Counted from the first letter of the stretch, positions 48,401 through 57,092 are shown. The stretch is DNA of 64,000 nucleotides from Streptomyces sp. NRRL F-2580 (GCF_000720115.1 NZ_JOIR01000021.1:1-64000), one strand, 5' to 3'. Notes: generated by a model from the letters alone, not told the origin. Program-made: numbers and translations.

Positions 48401-49277
48401 CCATGGCCCCGGCGGGCAGCGCGGCGAGCACCGGGGGCGGCAGCGTCACGTGGGTCACGCCGTGCCGGGCGATGGTGTCGGCCAGGGGGTCGCCGGGGGC
48501 CAGTGCCTCCTTGTCGGCCAGCACGAAGGTGGCACCGGACAGCAGGCCCATGCACATCTCCCACACCGAGGCGTCGAAGCTCGGCGAGGCGAACTGCAGC
48601 ACCCTGCTCGCGGGGCTCACCTTCAGCCGCTCGGCGTGCGTGGCCAGCAGCGGGGCGAGGCCGTTGTGGGTGACGGCGACGCCCTTGGGGCGGCCGGTGG
48701 AGCCCGAGGTGTAGATGACGTACGCGGTCTGCGCCACCCGCTGCGGGCGGATCCGGTCCGCGTCGGTGAGCGGGCCGGCCGCCTCGGCGGCGACCGCCGC
48801 CGCGGTCTCGGGGGCGTCCAGCAGCAGTACGGGGGCGGGGAGTCCGGGCAGCAGGCCGCCGGTGGCGGCGTCGGCCAGGACCAGGCGGGCGCCGGAGTCC
48901 TCCACCATGTACCGGAGGCGGTCCGCGGGGTACGCGGCGTCCATCGGCAGGTACGCCCCGCCGGCCTTGAGCACCGCGAGGACGGCCACCCACAGCTCCG
49001 GCGACCGCTGCGCGGCCACGCCCACGACCGACTCCGGTCCGACTCCGCGTCCGGCCAGGACCCGCGCCAGGCGGTTGGCGCGCGCGTCGACCTCGCGGTA
49101 GGTCAGCGAGGTCTCGCCGAAGACCAGCGCGACGGCGTCCGGAGCGGCGACGACCTGCTTCTCGAACATCTCAGGAATCGTCGCCACCGGCACCGCCGTG
49201 TCATGGAACGAGCACAAAGCGACCATCCCCCAATGGTTGGACATGAAGACCGGAATCTCGTGGGTTTGATTTCTCAT
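42444..49277 (-). CDS. Two-module NRPS: A-T-E / C-A*-T, second adenylation domain degenerate
   Basis: A ~2,277-residue protein that starts the peptide. Module 1 has no C domain: a short leader (FHDTAVPV, a normal C-A linker) is followed by an A domain with code D-A-W-T-V-A-A-V-C-K, close to the Phe code of GrsA/TycA. Then come T (LGGDSI, Ser near 590) and E ([10 protein letters not shown] near 805), so D-Phe or a similar D-aromatic residue is expected. Module 2 has a DCL C domain (HHVLFDGWS near 1309), a decayed A domain (43.8 kb region; see separate entry) and an intact T (LGGNSLLA, Ser near 2222). ATG 49277 is preferred; ATG 49244 is possible. It is 100 nt downstream of the TE gene and almost touches NRPS2, so all are one operon. 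Confidence 0.94.
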   Translation of the reverse strand: MRNQTHEIPVFMSNHWGMVALCSFHDTAVPVATIPEMFEKQVVAAPDAVALVFGETSLTYREVDARANRLARVLAGRGVGPESVVGVAAQRSPELWVAVLAVLKAGGAYLPMDAAYPADRLRYMVEDSGARLVLADAATGGLLPGLPAPVLLLDAPETAAAVAAEAAGPLTDADRIRPQRVAQTAYVIYTSGSTGRPKGVAVTHNGLAPLLATHAERLKVSPASRVLQFASPSFDASVWEMCMGLLSGATFVLADKEALAPGDPLADTIARHGVTHVTLPPPVLAALPAGAMASVETLVVAGDATTPELVATWSAGRRMINAYGPTETTVCATMSAPLAGDGRVPPIGRSITDTDVHVLDDALRPVSAGVIGELYVSGASLARGYLGRPDLSAQRFVACPFAGPGARMYRTGDLVERTPEGELVFHGRVDTQVKIRGIRIEPLEIEAVLSAHPGVADTAVLPYERRGSRQLVAYVVPAASGRPGQAGPQGSAYGSIALDSGFGVGELRAFAADRLPDHMVPAAFVLLDRLPLTPNGKLDKARLPEPEFKGESYRAPRTPQEEILAELYAKALGVGQVGIDDDFFTLGGDSIQSLQVVSWARARGLVVTARQAVEHRTVARLAEIAVANGQGDTTGPVLAELAGGGTGWMPLLPVARWIRDWGPGFHRFLQAMVLELPEGIDRAGLAATLTAVVDRHDLLRSRLVADAAGEGDGEADGLVVAPVGSVDVEPLLRRVECDGRWDAESWRDLLLGELEEAAQRLDPAAGVVARFVWFDAPGGEEGQGGEVDEGAGRGGAGRLLLVLHHLIVDGVSWRILMPDLATAWEQVREGRTPELPPVATSMRRWAHALADEALRPERVAELDLWRSIVEGPDPVLGARRLDPAVDVRSSVHLTHVRLPVSVTEAVLTDLPAAFHGGVNDGLLAALALALAQWRRTRSVDETSALIRLEGHGREEAAAPGANLARTLGWFTTAFPVRLDLAGVDLDEAFAGGPAAGLAVKKVKEQLLSLPDKGIGYGLLRHLNPQTAAQLAEHPIGQVGFNYLGRFAAGSELPGNARGAGFTQAPEAAAIAELAELDAAQDPLMPASAELDINATVSDQPAGPVLNAAFSAPGGVLTPAEVRELADLWCAALEGLARYAARPGAGGLTPSDLPLVTASQYDIDGWERRFPGLTDVWPTTPLQSGLLFHSIFEDSSFDAYQVQYALHLSGRVDAGRLRAAGQSLLERHASLRTAFVHNAYGDLVQLVLDSVTLPWQELDLSGLGEAERTEAFERFLAEDLTTHFDQIAPPMLRLTLIRTGEETYELVLTAHHVLFDGWSVPLLMQDLLTFYGSAGQATGLEPARDYRDFLAWLARQDPEESARVWREELSGLGEPTFLAPVVSAPAAAPAPAGRSAESAASAASAASAASAESVASAEDIAMRQAEVPLPVEASRELFRRASDLGVTLNTVVQGAWAILLAQLTGRQDVVFASTVAGRPPALPGADTTVGMFLNTLPVRVRCAPADTLGELLTAVQGRQAALMDHHHFGLSEIQQAAGMDALFDTIIGFESFPMDRAGIVEASRAAGISITGIRSFTASHYPVTVLAFIEPDRLRLAVQYQRTVLDPAVAESIAARFAAILRQLAEDTGRRVGAVDVLEPAERDRLLNGLGTGPRSAGADAEADADADADGATVPELFERQAAATPEAVAVVSGARSLTYRELDGRANRLADGLIARGAGPETPVALALPRSADLVVALLGVLKSGAAVLPLDPRHPGERLACVLADARPLLVLTDPDTAAATADTAVPTAHLGELGSGDAASVAAARVRRPDGLAYLSYACGSSGGPTGVETTHRNLADRVPGLLAGLGSAAGRRLLVGASGDTEPPVAEILAALCGGAGVEVLPDPRALAGHGLLAGDGLPDPSGAAARGVLATTPSAFADLLDEVAEDVHADTIVFSGEPLPAALARRAAESAPGARLVNLHGHPETGPATAFSPADGEEPPGTAAVPAGTPLAGVRAYVLGAGLTPVPHGAVGELYLAGGAPARGYRGHPGLTAERFVADPHGPAGSRMFRTGDLVRWNGDDRLEFLGRGDTEAAVRGTRITPAEVEAVLTGHPGVAQAAVVARAGHGPGGTAQLVGYLVPEEPYGAEPGPYTDQVRAHAARQLPAALVPAVLVTLERLPLTPDGRLDRAALPEPEPAGRPYRAPRTPEEAALCELLAEVLGVERVGMNDDFFELGGNSLLATRLTSRIRKVLGVSVPLRSIFESHAISELSRTVKNAGTSSRPRLRKMDRSGQ
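42740..44265 (-). other. Degenerate adenylation domain (module 2 of the NRPS)
   Basis: Domain-level annotation inside the gene 42444-49277. Compared with the sister A domains in this window, core A3 reads [13 protein letters not shown] instead of [13 protein letters not shown]5 reads NLHGHPET instead of NAYGxTE, and A8 reads [11 protein letters not shown] instead of GRxDxQxKIRG. A10 reads PDGRLDR, so the catalytic Lys is Arg. The position equivalent to GrsA Asp235 is Glu followed by Pro-Pro. Flanking segments ([32 protein letters not shown]) match the two piperazate-type A domains, so it is a decayed copy of that lineage. The frame is fully open, and the downstream carrier site is intact. I infer that it does not adenylate. 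Confidence 0.85.
44271..44306. repeat. 6-bp tandem repeat in NRPS coding sequence
   Basis: Six tandem units of GTCGGC or a close variant run from 44271 to 44306. On the coding strand they give an alternating Ala-Asp/Glu tract in the linker just before the degenerate A domain. The frame is kept, and copy number could vary between strains. Confidence 0.8.
45028..45099. repeat. 9-bp tandem repeat inside a condensation domain
   Basis: Eight 9-bp units of the form (t/g)cggcggac or close variants fill 45028-45099. On the coding strand they encode repeated Ser-Ala-Ala/Glu triplets, inserted in the module 2 C domain before the conserved [14 protein letters not shown] stretch. The sister C domains have only a short linker there. 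The repeat is in frame and probably forms a surface loop. Confidence 0.85.
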
Positions 49278-49377
49278 TGATCTCAGCCGGCGGGCGGTGC
49301 GACAAGCCCGAAAAAGCTGCCACACAGGAATTGCCCGCGGAAAACCGCACCGCCCGCGGTGCGACCCGTTGGGGAGC

Positions 49378-50172
49378 TTAGGGCTCCAGCACCGTACCGG
49401 CGATGAATTCGAGCAGCTCGGAGCTCAGTCCGGGCTCGAAGAGATAGAAATGCCCGCTGGGGTAGACACGCAGGTCGAAGGCGGTGTCCGTGTGCGCGCC
49501 CCAGGTCTCCATCTCGTTCAGCGGCGCCCGGCTGTCGGACTCGCCGACCAGTGCGGTGATCGGCACGTCCAGCCGCGCGTCGACGGGCATGGCGTGCTGC
49601 TCCCAGAGCGAGAAGTCGTCCATCACGGACGGCAGCAGGGCGTCCATGGCGTCCTCGTCGCCGGCGAGCTCCTCGTCGAAGCCGCCGAGCCGCAGCACCT
49701 CGGCGCGGAACTCCTCGTCGGAAAGTCCGTGCAGCTGGGGGCGGTCACGGAAGGGCACGGGCGAGGCCTGGCCGGAGAGGAACAGGTGGGCCGGCCGGGG
49801 ACCGCCGCGCGACTGGAGCGCCAGCGCCAGCTCGAAGGCCAGCAGGGCACCGCAGGAGTGGCCGAAGAAGGAGAACGGGCCGTCCAGGACGCGCCGCAGG
49901 GCCTGCATCAGGGCCCGGACGAGCGGGCCGACCTCGGTGGCGGGGTCCTCCATGATCCGGTTCTGCCGGCCGGGCAGCTGCACCGCGACGACCTCGATGT
50001 CGGCGGGGAGTTCCTGCACCCAGTCGGCGAAGGCTCCCGCGCCGCCGCCCGCCTGCGGAAAGCAGATCAGTTGGTGGCGGTGTCCGGGCCGTCGCGCCCG
50101 CCATATGAAGGGACTTTCGACGACCAGTCCGGCGCCGGTCTCCGTTGCGTGGCTGCGCGTGTGTATGACCAT
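49378..50172 (-). CDS. Type II thioesterase of the NRPS operon
   Basis: A 264-residue editing thioesterase with FPQAGG near residue 40, PGRQNR, nucleophile elbow GHSCGA near 106 (Cys where Met or Leu is common) and the C-terminal SGHFYLFE histidine. It is the first gene of the minus-strand NRPS operon, 100 nt before NRPS1, and would keep the carrier domains free of misloaded groups. The start at ATG 50172 has AGAGGGG just upstream. It differs from the two plus-strand TEs in the middle and C-terminal third, so it is not a recent copy of them. Confidence 0.93.
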   Translation of the reverse strand: MVIHTRSHATETGAGLVVESPFIWRARRPGHRHQLICFPQAGGGAGAFADWVQELPADIEVVAVQLPGRQNRIMEDPATEVGPLVRALMQALRRVLDGPFSFFGHSCGALLAFELALALQSRGGPRPAHLFLSGQASPVPFRDRPQLHGLSDEEFRAEVLRLGGFDEELAGDEDAMDALLPSVMDDFSLWEQHAMPVDARLDVPITALVGESDSRAPLNEMETWGAHTDTAFDLRVYPSGHFYLFEPGLSSELLEFIAGTVLEP

Positions 50173-50458
50173 GACCCCTCTGCAGATTTCGGTGGAAGCG
50201 GAAAGCGGAGAGCAGATATCAGAAAGTGGAATGCAGTACCGGGTGCGCTGGTGCAGCGGGCCGGATCGGTCACGGCCTATTTCCCGCACTTCCGCAATTG
50301 ATCGTAGGAGTGGCCCCAGCAGCGAGGCAAGGAATGCCCGCACAGCCCTGCCGGACGGGTACTGGTGAGCGATTCCTCCTTGCGTTTTCGGCCACCGCGC
50401 CCCGCTCCTTGTGTTCCCGCTGTCCCGTCGACAGGACGGCGGGCCGGGGAACACTAAG
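50173..50458. other. Intergenic region; likely promoter of the NRPS operon
   Basis: This stretch lies upstream of the first NRPS-operon gene and beyond the terminator of the next operon, so the operon promoter should be here. The part 50180-50330 is less GC-rich than the genes around it. I could not pick a convincing -35/-10 pair. No gene is seen. Confidence 0.45.
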
Positions 50459-50496
50459 AACGGGGCTGCCCGGCCTGTCGGCCGGGCAGCCCCGTT
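50459..50496 (-). terminator. Strong hairpin terminator of the ABC-transporter operon
   Basis: AACGGGGCTGCCCGGCC (50459-50475) and GGCCGGGCAGCCCCGTT (50480-50496) form a perfect 17-bp stem with a 4-nt loop. It begins 25 nt after the permease stop codon. Reading on the minus strand, TTCTTAG follows the stem. It separates the exporter operon from the NRPS operon. Confidence 0.85.
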
Positions 50497-50521
50497 CGGG
50501 TTCTTGCGTGGTGCGGGAGGG

Positions 50522-51319
50522 TTAGTTCTTCGCCTCGCGGTTGAAGGCGGAGCGGGCCCAGAAGTAGCCGAGGGCGCTGAGGACGACGCCCCAACCGAGC
50601 GCGAGCCACGCGCTGTTGCCGATCTCCGTACCCATGAGCAGGCCTCGGAGGGTGTCGGTCATCGGGGTGAAGGGCTGGTACTCGGCGAACCAGCGCAGTC
50701 CGACCGGCATGGACTCCGGCGGGACGATGGCGCTGCCGAGGAAGGGCAGGAAGGTCAGCGGCATGGGCGCGTTGCTCGCCGCCTCCACGCTGCTGGAGCC
50801 CAGACCGATCGCCGCGGACAGCCAGCTGAGGCCGAAGGCGAGCAGGGCCAGGATGCCGAGGGCGGCGAGCCACTCGACGACGGTGGCGTTGGGCCGGAAG
50901 CCCACCAGGAGCGCCACACCGATGACCAGGACCAGGCTGAGCATGGTCTGGATGACATTGCCCACCACGTGCCCGGTCAGCACCGAGGAGCGCGAGATCG
51001 ACATGGTCCGGAAGCGGTTGATGATGCCTTCGGTCATGTCCGTGCAGACCGACACGGCCGTCGAGACCGCGCCGGCGGTGGCCGCCATCAGGAGGATGCC
51101 GGGGGCTACGAAGTTGGTGTAGTCGCCTCGGTCACCCGTACCGCCACCGGGCAGTTCGATGCCGGCGCCGAGCGCGCCGCCGAAGACGTAGACGAACAGC
51201 AGGAGCATCAGGATCGGCATCGCGACGATCGAGATCGTCATCGAGGGGTAGCGCTGTGCGTGCTTGAGGTTGCGGCGCAGCATCGTCATCGAGTCGCGCA
51301 TCGCGTACGTGGTGCTCAT
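50522..51319 (-). CDS. ABC-2 type transporter permease (DrrB-like)
   Basis: A 265-residue integral membrane protein with six hydrophobic segments (for example VAMPILMLLLFVYVFGGAL, GILLMAATAGAVSTAV, VIQTMLSLVLVIGVALLVGF and LGWGVVLSALGYFWA). The N-terminal amphipathic stretch MLRRNLKHAQRYP and the EGIINRFRTMSISR loop are typical of the ABC-2/DrrB permease family that exports drugs such as daunorubicin. It overlaps the ATPase gene by 4 nt. It may export the adjacent peptide, but its linkage to HicB-like and DUF4097 genes suggests a general chromosomal operon. Confidence 0.93.
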   Translation of the reverse strand: MSTTYAMRDSMTMLRRNLKHAQRYPSMTISIVAMPILMLLLFVYVFGGALGAGIELPGGGTGDRGDYTNFVAPGILLMAATAGAVSTAVSVCTDMTEGIINRFRTMSISRSSVLTGHVVGNVIQTMLSLVLVIGVALLVGFRPNATVVEWLAALGILALLAFGLSWLSAAIGLGSSSVEAASNAPMPLTFLPFLGSAIVPPESMPVGLRWFAEYQPFTPMTDTLRGLLMGTEIGNSAWLALGWGVVLSALGYFWARSAFNREAKN

Positions 51320-52329
51320 CGGCGGGCCTCCTGCGCCGTGTTGGCGGGGCTGGGAACGGTGGTCGCGTGATGGCGCGACCCGTCACCGGTGAGGGCGAGG
51401 AAGACGTCGTCCAGGTCGGGCGTGTGGACGGTCAGTGCGTCCGCCGTGACTCCGGCACCCTCCAACAGGTCGAGGACGGCGCGCAGCGCGGGGATGCTGC
51501 CGTCGCTCGGGATCTGCAGGGTGAGCTTCTCCTCGTCGCGGGCGCCCTCGTCGAGGCCGAGCCGGCGGGCGGCGGCGTCGAGGCTGTACTCGTCGGCGAA
51601 GCGAAGGCGGATGTGGCCACCGGGGATGCGGCGCTTGAGCTCGTCCGCGGTGCCCTCGGCGACGATCTTGCCCTTGTCGAGGACGGCGATCCGGTCGGCG
51701 AGCTGGTCGGCCTCTTCCAGGTACTGCGTGGTGAGGAAGATGGTGACGCCCTGGGCGGTCAGCTGCTGGATGAGCGCCCACATGGTGCGGCGGCTGCGGG
51801 GGTCGAGGCCGGTGGTCGGCTCGTCGAGGAAGATCAGGCTCGGGTTGCCGACGAGGGTCATCGCCAGGTCCAGCTTGCGGCGCATGCCCCCGGAGAAGGT
51901 GGAGGCCATCTTGCCGGCCACCTCGGTGAGTTCGAACTGCCGGAGTAATTCGGCGGTGCGGCGCTTGCCCTCCGCCCGGTCCAGGTGGTGCAGGTCCGCC
52001 ATGAGGAGCATGTTCTCCTCGGCGGTCAGCAGCCCGTCCACCGCCGCGAACTGGCCGGTGACACCGATCTCGCCGCGGATCGCCTCCGCGTCCCGCTCCA
52101 GCGAGTGCCCCACCACGGACGCCTCGCCACCGTCGGCGGCGATGAGCGTGGAGAGGATCTGGACCGTGGTGGTCTTCCCCGCTCCGTTCGGACCGAGCAG
52201 CGCGAAGATCGTGCCCGCCTGCACATGCAGGTCAATCCCGTCGAGTACGACCTTCTCGCCGTACGACTTGCGCAGGCCTACTGCGCTGATCCCCTTGGGC
52301 GGGGCCATCTGTTCGGTCGCGGCACTCAT
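51316..52329 (-). CDS. ABC transporter ATP-binding protein (DrrA-like)
   Basis: A 337-residue ATPase with Walker A LLGPNGAGKTT near 45, the Q-loop TGQFAAVDG, signature TFSGGMRRK (instead of LSGGQ, as usual in DrrA-type proteins), Walker B LIFLDEPTTGLD and switch His in FLTTQYLEEAD. The C-terminal ~90 residues match the DrrA-type extension ending in LDDVFLALTG. It energises the overlapping permease. A GGAGGGGG ribosome site precedes ATG 52329, and the gene follows the DUF4097 gene by 45 nt in the same operon. Confidence 0.95.
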   Translation of the reverse strand: MSAATEQMAPPKGISAVGLRKSYGEKVVLDGIDLHVQAGTIFALLGPNGAGKTTTVQILSTLIAADGGEASVVGHSLERDAEAIRGEIGVTGQFAAVDGLLTAEENMLLMADLHHLDRAEGKRRTAELLRQFELTEVAGKMASTFSGGMRRKLDLAMTLVGNPSLIFLDEPTTGLDPRSRRTMWALIQQLTAQGVTIFLTTQYLEEADQLADRIAVLDKGKIVAEGTADELKRRIPGGHIRLRFADEYSLDAAARRLGLDEGARDEEKLTLQIPSDGSIPALRAVLDLLEGAGVTADALTVHTPDLDDVFLALTGDGSRHHATTVPSPANTAQEARR

Positions 52330-52374
52330 CGTGCCCCCTCCATTTCGTAGCTGTTGCGAGGCAGAGCTCTGGCG

Positions 52375-53223
52375 TCAGGCGCCGTGCGCACGCTGGATGG
52401 TGATGTCACCGAGGCTGGTCCTCGCGTGCACCTTGACGGTCTCCGCGCCCTCTGTGGGGCCTTCGGCGGATCCGAGGGTGCTGTAGACCGTCCCGGACTG
52501 GGAGTTGATGTCGAGCCAGGCGGCAGTCCCCTGGCGGATCCCGACTTCGAGGTTGCCGGCCTTAGTCTGGAGCTCCACCGTGCCGCGCGCCACTTCCTCG
52601 ATGCGTACGTTGCCATTCGAGCTCTTTGACGTCACCGACCCTTGCGCCCGGCCGACGGTGATGTTTCCATTGGCGACCTTCAGCCGCAGATCGCCCGCCA
52701 CGTCGTCCAGCCACGTGTTGCCGTTGGAGTTCTTGATGTCGGCGTCCCCGCCGATCGTGCGGACCCGTACGTCGCCCGAACCCGTCGTGACGTCGACGTC
52801 GCCCGTCGCCGTGTCGAGCTGCACGTCCCCGTGCTGGGTCTTCAGCCGCACCGGACCGGCCTGGTCGAGCCGGATGTCGCCGGCGCTGGTGCGGACCTCG
52901 CACTCGCCCAGCGTCCCCTTGCAGCTGATGTCGCCCATCTCCAGCGTCCCGAGGAGCCGCGAACCCTGCGGCAGCGAGACCTCGACCAGGACCGAGCCGC
53001 GGGCGGAGAACAGCCCGCGTGCCTTCGGCGTACGGACCGTCAGCGTGCCGTCGGAGAAGTCGACCTTGGTCTCGTCGGCGGCGCGCTGGTCGTCCTTGTC
53101 CCCGGCGGTGCGCGGGTGGATCTCGACCACCGCGTCGGTCCGGTCCCCGGCGCTGATCCGGGCGACACCGACCTCGACGTGGATGTTCGCGGTGATGGGT
53201 CCCTTGGTGTCGTAAGAAGGCAT
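52375..53223 (-). CDS. DUF4097-family beta-strand repeat protein
   Basis: A 282-residue protein without signal peptide or membrane segment. From about residue 90 it consists of repeated short strands of the pattern GDI.L....G.V.., for example TSAGDIRLDQAGPV, TQHGDVQLDTATGDV and SSNGNVRIEEVARG, typical of the DUF4097 right-handed beta-helix family. The molecular role of this family is unknown. It is often encoded beside ABC-2 exporters or small regulators. Here it lies between the HicB-like gene and the DrrAB pair with short gaps, so it is part of that operon. Confidence 0.85.
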   Translation of the reverse strand: MPSYDTKGPITANIHVEVGVARISAGDRTDAVVEIHPRTAGDKDDQRAADETKVDFSDGTLTVRTPKARGLFSARGSVLVEVSLPQGSRLLGTLEMGDISCKGTLGECEVRTSAGDIRLDQAGPVRLKTQHGDVQLDTATGDVDVTTGSGDVRVRTIGGDADIKNSNGNTWLDDVAGDLRLKVANGNITVGRAQGSVTSKSSNGNVRIEEVARGTVELQTKAGNLEVGIRQGTAAWLDINSQSGTVYSTLGSAEGPTEGAETVKVHARTSLGDITIQRAHGA

Positions 53224-53329
53224 GGCTGTCCCGTCCTCGTGAGTCTGGTGATCGCCCCCGCTCCGGGGACGTGAAGATTGACGCGAGAGTGGTCGGCCTC
53301 TCGCACGCCGAAACGGTGCTCCGGCGGGG

Positions 53330-53860
53330 CTAGCTCACCCAGCCCGTGAAGCTCTTCCTGCCGCCGCCGCGCTGGGGGGCCGGCGCGTCACCCGGCCGTC
53401 CGCCGCCGGGCTCGAGCGCACCCGAAACGGCCCTGACGAGCCAGGCGTTGAGCGACAGCCCCTCCCGCGCGGCCGCCTGCTCGGCACGTGCCTTGACGTG
53501 GCCGGGGAGTCGGAGGTTGATGCGTGCGGTACTGCTGTCCTCTCCTTCCGGCGCGAGCGGCACGGCGGGCAGGGCATGCGCTTCCTCGTAGCCCTGCGCC
53601 ACGAAGGGCTCGTCCTTCGGCGGCGCCGTCACGACGAACTCGGGTTCGAGCCCGCGCAGCCGTACGTCCACCGAGCCCGGAGCGAGCTCCCGGGTGACCT
53701 CGCCCATGGCATCCGACAGGGCGTTCAGGAGGGTGAGTCTGGCTGCCGACTCTAGCGGCGCGGTGAGGCGCTCGGCGAGAGCGCGAGCGTCGTCGCCACC
53801 CGCTTCGGCGGCCACCGCGAGCTCGTGCCGAAGACTGGCGACATAGGGCGTGAGGTCCAT
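53330..53860 (-). CDS. HicB-family antitoxin-like / ribbon-helix-helix regulator
   Basis: A 176-residue protein. Residues ~1-85 are helical and acidic (LRHELAVAAEAGGDDARALA). Residues ~115-155 contain a short strand followed by two helices, INLRLPGHVKARAEQAAAREG then LSLNAWLVRAV, the ribbon-helix-helix pattern of HicB-type antitoxins. No partner HicA-like toxin gene is adjacent. ATG 53860 has GGGGGA just upstream; ATG 53872 lacks a ribosome site. It is first in the DUF4097-DrrA-DrrB operon and probably its regulator, binding the repeated TGGCGCCA boxes in the region upstream. Confidence 0.8.
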   Translation of the reverse strand: MDLTPYVASLRHELAVAAEAGGDDARALAERLTAPLESAARLTLLNALSDAMGEVTRELAPGSVDVRLRGLEPEFVVTAPPKDEPFVAQGYEEAHALPAVPLAPEGEDSSTARINLRLPGHVKARAEQAAAREGLSLNAWLVRAVSGALEPGGGRPGDAPAPQRGGGRKSFTGWVS

Positions 53861-53882
53861 GTCCCCCAGCATGACACACACA

Positions 53883-54025
53883 TGGCGCCATGGCGAGCCA
53901 ATCTGGCGCCACATGTGCCACCACTTATAAAACCGCAGGTCAGAGGCGGCGCCATCGCAGTGCCACCCTGAGCCAGATGGCGCCATCGCCCCACCGTCGC
54001 GCCACTCCGGCGCCACGCGGCGCCA
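53883..54025 (-). promoter_or_regulatory. Array of six [T/C]GGCGCCA boxes with an embedded -10-like TATAAG
   Basis: The octamer TGGCGCCA, itself a palindrome, occurs at 53883-53890, 53904-53911 and 53978-53985. CGGCGCCA occurs at 53947-53954, 54008-54015 and 54018-54025. On the minus strand TATAAG sits near 53926-53931, between boxes and about 65 nt before the HicB-like start. The arrangement fits an autoregulated promoter with several operator sites. Confidence 0.6.
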
Positions 54026-54134
54026 CACGCGGGCCGCGCGGGTCGGCGCGGGCATCGCCCGTCCCGTGCCGTCCCGTCGACGGGACAAAGGCCCCCACCC
54101 CCGCGCATTGATCGGAAACGGTGCGCCGGGGGAC

Positions 54135-54632
54135 TTACGGCCACAGCTCCAGCAGCGCGTCCAGGGTGAGCTTCCACATCGGCTCGGCTCCCGTCCCGAA
54201 CGCCGCGGCGAGCGCGTACCCGACGGCCGCGCCGTCGGCGCCCGGTTCACCCTTCCAGTCGACGGACACCCGCCCGTCCCCGCTCGACGAGAAGACCCCG
54301 AGGACCGCTCCGTCCCGGATCAGCCTGCTCCCGTCGAGCGAGTCGGGCACCAACCGGTACTCGCCGACGTCCACCCGGTAGGACTTGCGCGTCAGGAACC
54401 CCTTGGCGGGCCGCAACGACACCTCCGCCCCGCCGACGGTCATCGACAGGCGGTCCGGGTCCCGCGTCCCGATCGGCACATGGCTCTCCACCGCCGTACC
54501 GGCGGCCCGCCTCACCTCGACCCGCACGATCCCCTCCCCGTCCACGACGAGACTCCCGCCCTCGTGATCGAGTTCGACAGCGACCACGCCGAACAGCGGG
54601 TCCTGGGCCGGTGCATACGAGAACGGGTGCAT
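54135..54632 (-). CDS. Hypothetical protein, 165 aa, downstream of the helicase gene
   Basis: A soluble 165-residue protein rich in beta-strand patterns, with no signal peptide. It begins MHPFSYAPAQDPLFGVVAVE and carries RLVPDSLDGSRLIRDGAVLG in the middle. ATG 54632 was chosen because AAAGGA lies 6 nt upstream; longer versions have no ribosome site. It starts 34 nt after the helicase stop codon, so the two are probably cotranscribed. I do not recognise the family. Confidence 0.65.
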   Translation of the reverse strand: MHPFSYAPAQDPLFGVVAVELDHEGGSLVVDGEGIVRVEVRRAAGTAVESHVPIGTRDPDRLSMTVGGAEVSLRPAKGFLTRKSYRVDVGEYRLVPDSLDGSRLIRDGAVLGVFSSSGDGRVSVDWKGEPGADGAAVGYALAAAFGTGAEPMWKLTLDALLELWP

Positions 54633-54666
54633 CAACTGGTCCTTTTTCCTGGGAATCCACCCATTG

Positions 54667-56763
54667 TCAGCTTTGACCGGCCCCGCCCCGCACAGGGGCG
54701 GCTCCATCGGCGGCACGGGTGACACTGCCGAGCCACAGCAGGTCGCGAGCCCTGGTCATGGCCACGAAGAGCCGGCTGCGCAGCAGTTCCTCACGCTCCC
54801 GGGCCGTCTGCGACGTCTCCGTACCGCCCGCCGCGTCGGCCGCCGTCCCGTTCGCGAACACCGCGTCGTGCTGGGGCAGGAAGACGTTCTTGAACTCCAG
54901 GCCCTTGGCCCGGCGATAGGTGCCCAGCTTCACCGCGTCCACGGCGTGGCCGTCGTAGTGCTCCAACTGGCAGACCGGGATGCCCGCCTGGGTGAGCAGC
55001 CGCTGGTAGTGGCCGACGGCACGCATGGAGGGGCACAGCAGGGCGGTGTCGGCCGGCGCGCCCTCGGGCAGGGAGCGCAAGGCGTCCAGGAGCGCCCTGT
55101 CCTGGGCGTCCACCGTGGGCCGGGTGACGCGCACGACGTCCCCGTCGTGGTAGGTGAGATCGACATCGCGGCGGCCGGGAGTGCGCAGGCCGTCGAGGTC
55201 CTCGAACGCGTCGTCGGCCACGACGGCGAGGGCCACGTCCAGGATCTGCTTGCTGTTGCGGTAGTTGGTGCGCAGCACCTGACCGCGGTCGCCGCGGATG
55301 TCGATGCCCGCGTCGCTCAGGCGGAAACCACCCGGATAGACGGTCTGCTGGCCGTCGCCCACGAGCAGCAGGCCGTTGGGCGCGTCACCGACGAGTGCGT
55401 GCAGGAGGCGCACTCCGACCAGGGTGAGGTCCTGGACCTCGTCCACGATGACGGCCGCGTACGGGGGCCGTTCGGGCCGGCGTGTCGCTTCGGCCAGGGC
55501 CAAGGAGAGGACGTCGTTGAAGTCGTGGACCCCGCGCTCGCCGCGCAGCGATTCGTACGCCTCGTACAGCTCCCACACCGACTGCCGGTGCGTCCGGTGC
55601 AGGCTCGCCCTGCGGCGCCGCCGGTTGACGGTCGCGTACTCCGCGAAGCTGGTGAGACCCCGCCCCTTGATGACGTAGTCGATCTCCTCGCGCCAGTAGG
55701 TCGGTGCCGGGTCGAGCTCGACCAGTCGGCTTTCGCGGCCGACGTTCTTCCAGGCGAGGCTGAAGGCGGTCTCCGCCTTGTCTCCGTGCAGCCGCACCGG
55801 TACGCCCCGCTCCTGCAGGAACTCCTGCGCCCAGGAGTGCAGGCTGCGGAAGTCCACGCGGTCGGCGACGGCCGGAGCCATGGTCCTGAGGAAGGTGCTC
55901 TGCACCCGGGGCAGGTTGTTGGCGAAGGTGACGTACAGGATGCGGCCGGTGGTCCGCCGGGCCAGGTGGGCCGCACGGTGCAGGGCGACAACCGTCTTGC
56001 CGGTACCCGCCGGCCCGCTGATGCGGGCCGGGCCCGACCAGTTGCGGCGCACCAGTGCGACCTGGTCGGGGTGGAGGAAGGTCATCCACTGCTCGATCGG
56101 CGCGCGCAGCGCGCCCTCCAGGGCCGCGTCACGCAGCCCTTCCAGATCGAACAGCCCGTCCGGAGCGCCCTGTCGGTGCGGCTCGGGCGCAGAAGACGGC
56201 TGCTGGTCGACCGCCGACCCCACGTGGTCCGGGAACACCCGCTCGAGATGATCGGCGATCGCACGGACCGACTCCGCCCGCAGCCGGTGCCGCTGCGACA
56301 GCAGCACGGGACCGATCTCGTGCTCACCCAGGAGCCGTATCCGGCCGAGTCCCGCGTCGAAGCGCCGTCCGGCGAACACCATGACGGGCTGGACGGCCAC
56401 GGGCGACATCCCGAGGGACGCCACCGCGCTCTCGGCGGCCTTGGTGGCGGCGAGCAGCTTGGCCGCCTGCCCCTCGGTGGGCTCGCCGCCGGTCGTGACG
56501 TCGAGGACGAAGACACCGCCGGGTCCCACCAGCAGCACGTCCGCGTTGGCGGTCCTCGTCGTGGCCGCCCCTTGCCCATCGACGAGCAAGCGCCACCCGC
56601 GCGCGGTCAGCACCAACAGCTGCGCGAGAACCCGCCGCTCGCCCTCGCCGACCGCTGTCCACCTCAGCGCCTGCCGACGGGCGGCCTGCCACTGTTCCCG
56701 GAGCAACCGCTCCTGCCGTCGCGCCTCCTGCGCCCGCTGCGATCCCGCCCCGCCTGCCCCCAT
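54667..56763 (-). CDS. NERD-domain UvrD/REP-type DNA helicase
   Basis: A 698-residue protein. Residues ~35-140 look like a NERD (nuclease-related) domain: VGEGERRVLAQL, then ADVLLVGPGGVFVLDVT. A superfamily I helicase follows: motif I GPAGTGKTVVALHRAA near 255, motif II VIVDEVQDL, motif III LLVGDGQQTVYPGG, motif IV-like RTNYRNSKQ, motif V YRRAKGLEFKNVF and motif VI LFVAMTRARDLLWLG. Such proteins couple DNA unwinding to a possible nuclease and occur both in housekeeping repair and in some anti-phage loci. GAGGGG precedes ATG 56763. It is transcribed away from the XRE/IrrE cassette, sharing the 329-bp intergenic region. Confidence 0.88.
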   Translation of the reverse strand: MGAGGAGSQRAQEARRQERLLREQWQAARRQALRWTAVGEGERRVLAQLLVLTARGWRLLVDGQGAATTRTANADVLLVGPGGVFVLDVTTGGEPTEGQAAKLLAATKAAESAVASLGMSPVAVQPVMVFAGRRFDAGLGRIRLLGEHEIGPVLLSQRHRLRAESVRAIADHLERVFPDHVGSAVDQQPSSAPEPHRQGAPDGLFDLEGLRDAALEGALRAPIEQWMTFLHPDQVALVRRNWSGPARISGPAGTGKTVVALHRAAHLARRTTGRILYVTFANNLPRVQSTFLRTMAPAVADRVDFRSLHSWAQEFLQERGVPVRLHGDKAETAFSLAWKNVGRESRLVELDPAPTYWREEIDYVIKGRGLTSFAEYATVNRRRRRASLHRTHRQSVWELYEAYESLRGERGVHDFNDVLSLALAEATRRPERPPYAAVIVDEVQDLTLVGVRLLHALVGDAPNGLLLVGDGQQTVYPGGFRLSDAGIDIRGDRGQVLRTNYRNSKQILDVALAVVADDAFEDLDGLRTPGRRDVDLTYHDGDVVRVTRPTVDAQDRALLDALRSLPEGAPADTALLCPSMRAVGHYQRLLTQAGIPVCQLEHYDGHAVDAVKLGTYRRAKGLEFKNVFLPQHDAVFANGTAADAAGGTETSQTAREREELLRSRLFVAMTRARDLLWLGSVTRAADGAAPVRGGAGQS

Positions 56764-56967
56764 GCCGAGCCCCCCTCGTACGCGGAGTGGCGATCATAGG
56801 ACGGAAAGCGACGGCAGCGGCAGAGCGCCTCCCGCCCCGCCGGCCCGGCCCCGTCGACGCGGCCACGGCGCTCCGTGCCGTCGGCCGAGCTCACCCCCGT
56901 GCAGCTCGACCCGGCCCGGCCCGCGCCTCCACCACGTGTCCCTCGACACTCCAGTGGCGACGAAGCA

Positions 56968-56996
56968 TTGGTAACGTACACCAGAGTGACTATCCG
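56968..56996 (+). promoter_or_regulatory. Possible promoter of the XRE/ImmA-IrrE operon
   Basis: TTGGTA (56968-56973) and TATCCG (56991-56996) are spaced by 17 bp, in the least GC-rich part of the intergenic region and about 97 bp before the GTG start of the XRE gene. The match to the vegetative consensus is moderate. Confidence 0.35.
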
Positions 56997-57092
56997 GCGT
57001 CAACCAAAGTGTTGCCGGGGCCAGCCCGATGGGCTTCGAGAAACACTGTGGTGGGCAAAGACTCGGCATCACCTGCCAAGGAGGTCGTGTAC

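Noticed and set aside
50522..53860. Exporter operon as part of the NRPS cluster
   Set aside because: A strong terminator separates it, and the HicB-like/DUF4097/DrrAB order looks like a general chromosomal operon. A transport role for the peptide remains possible.
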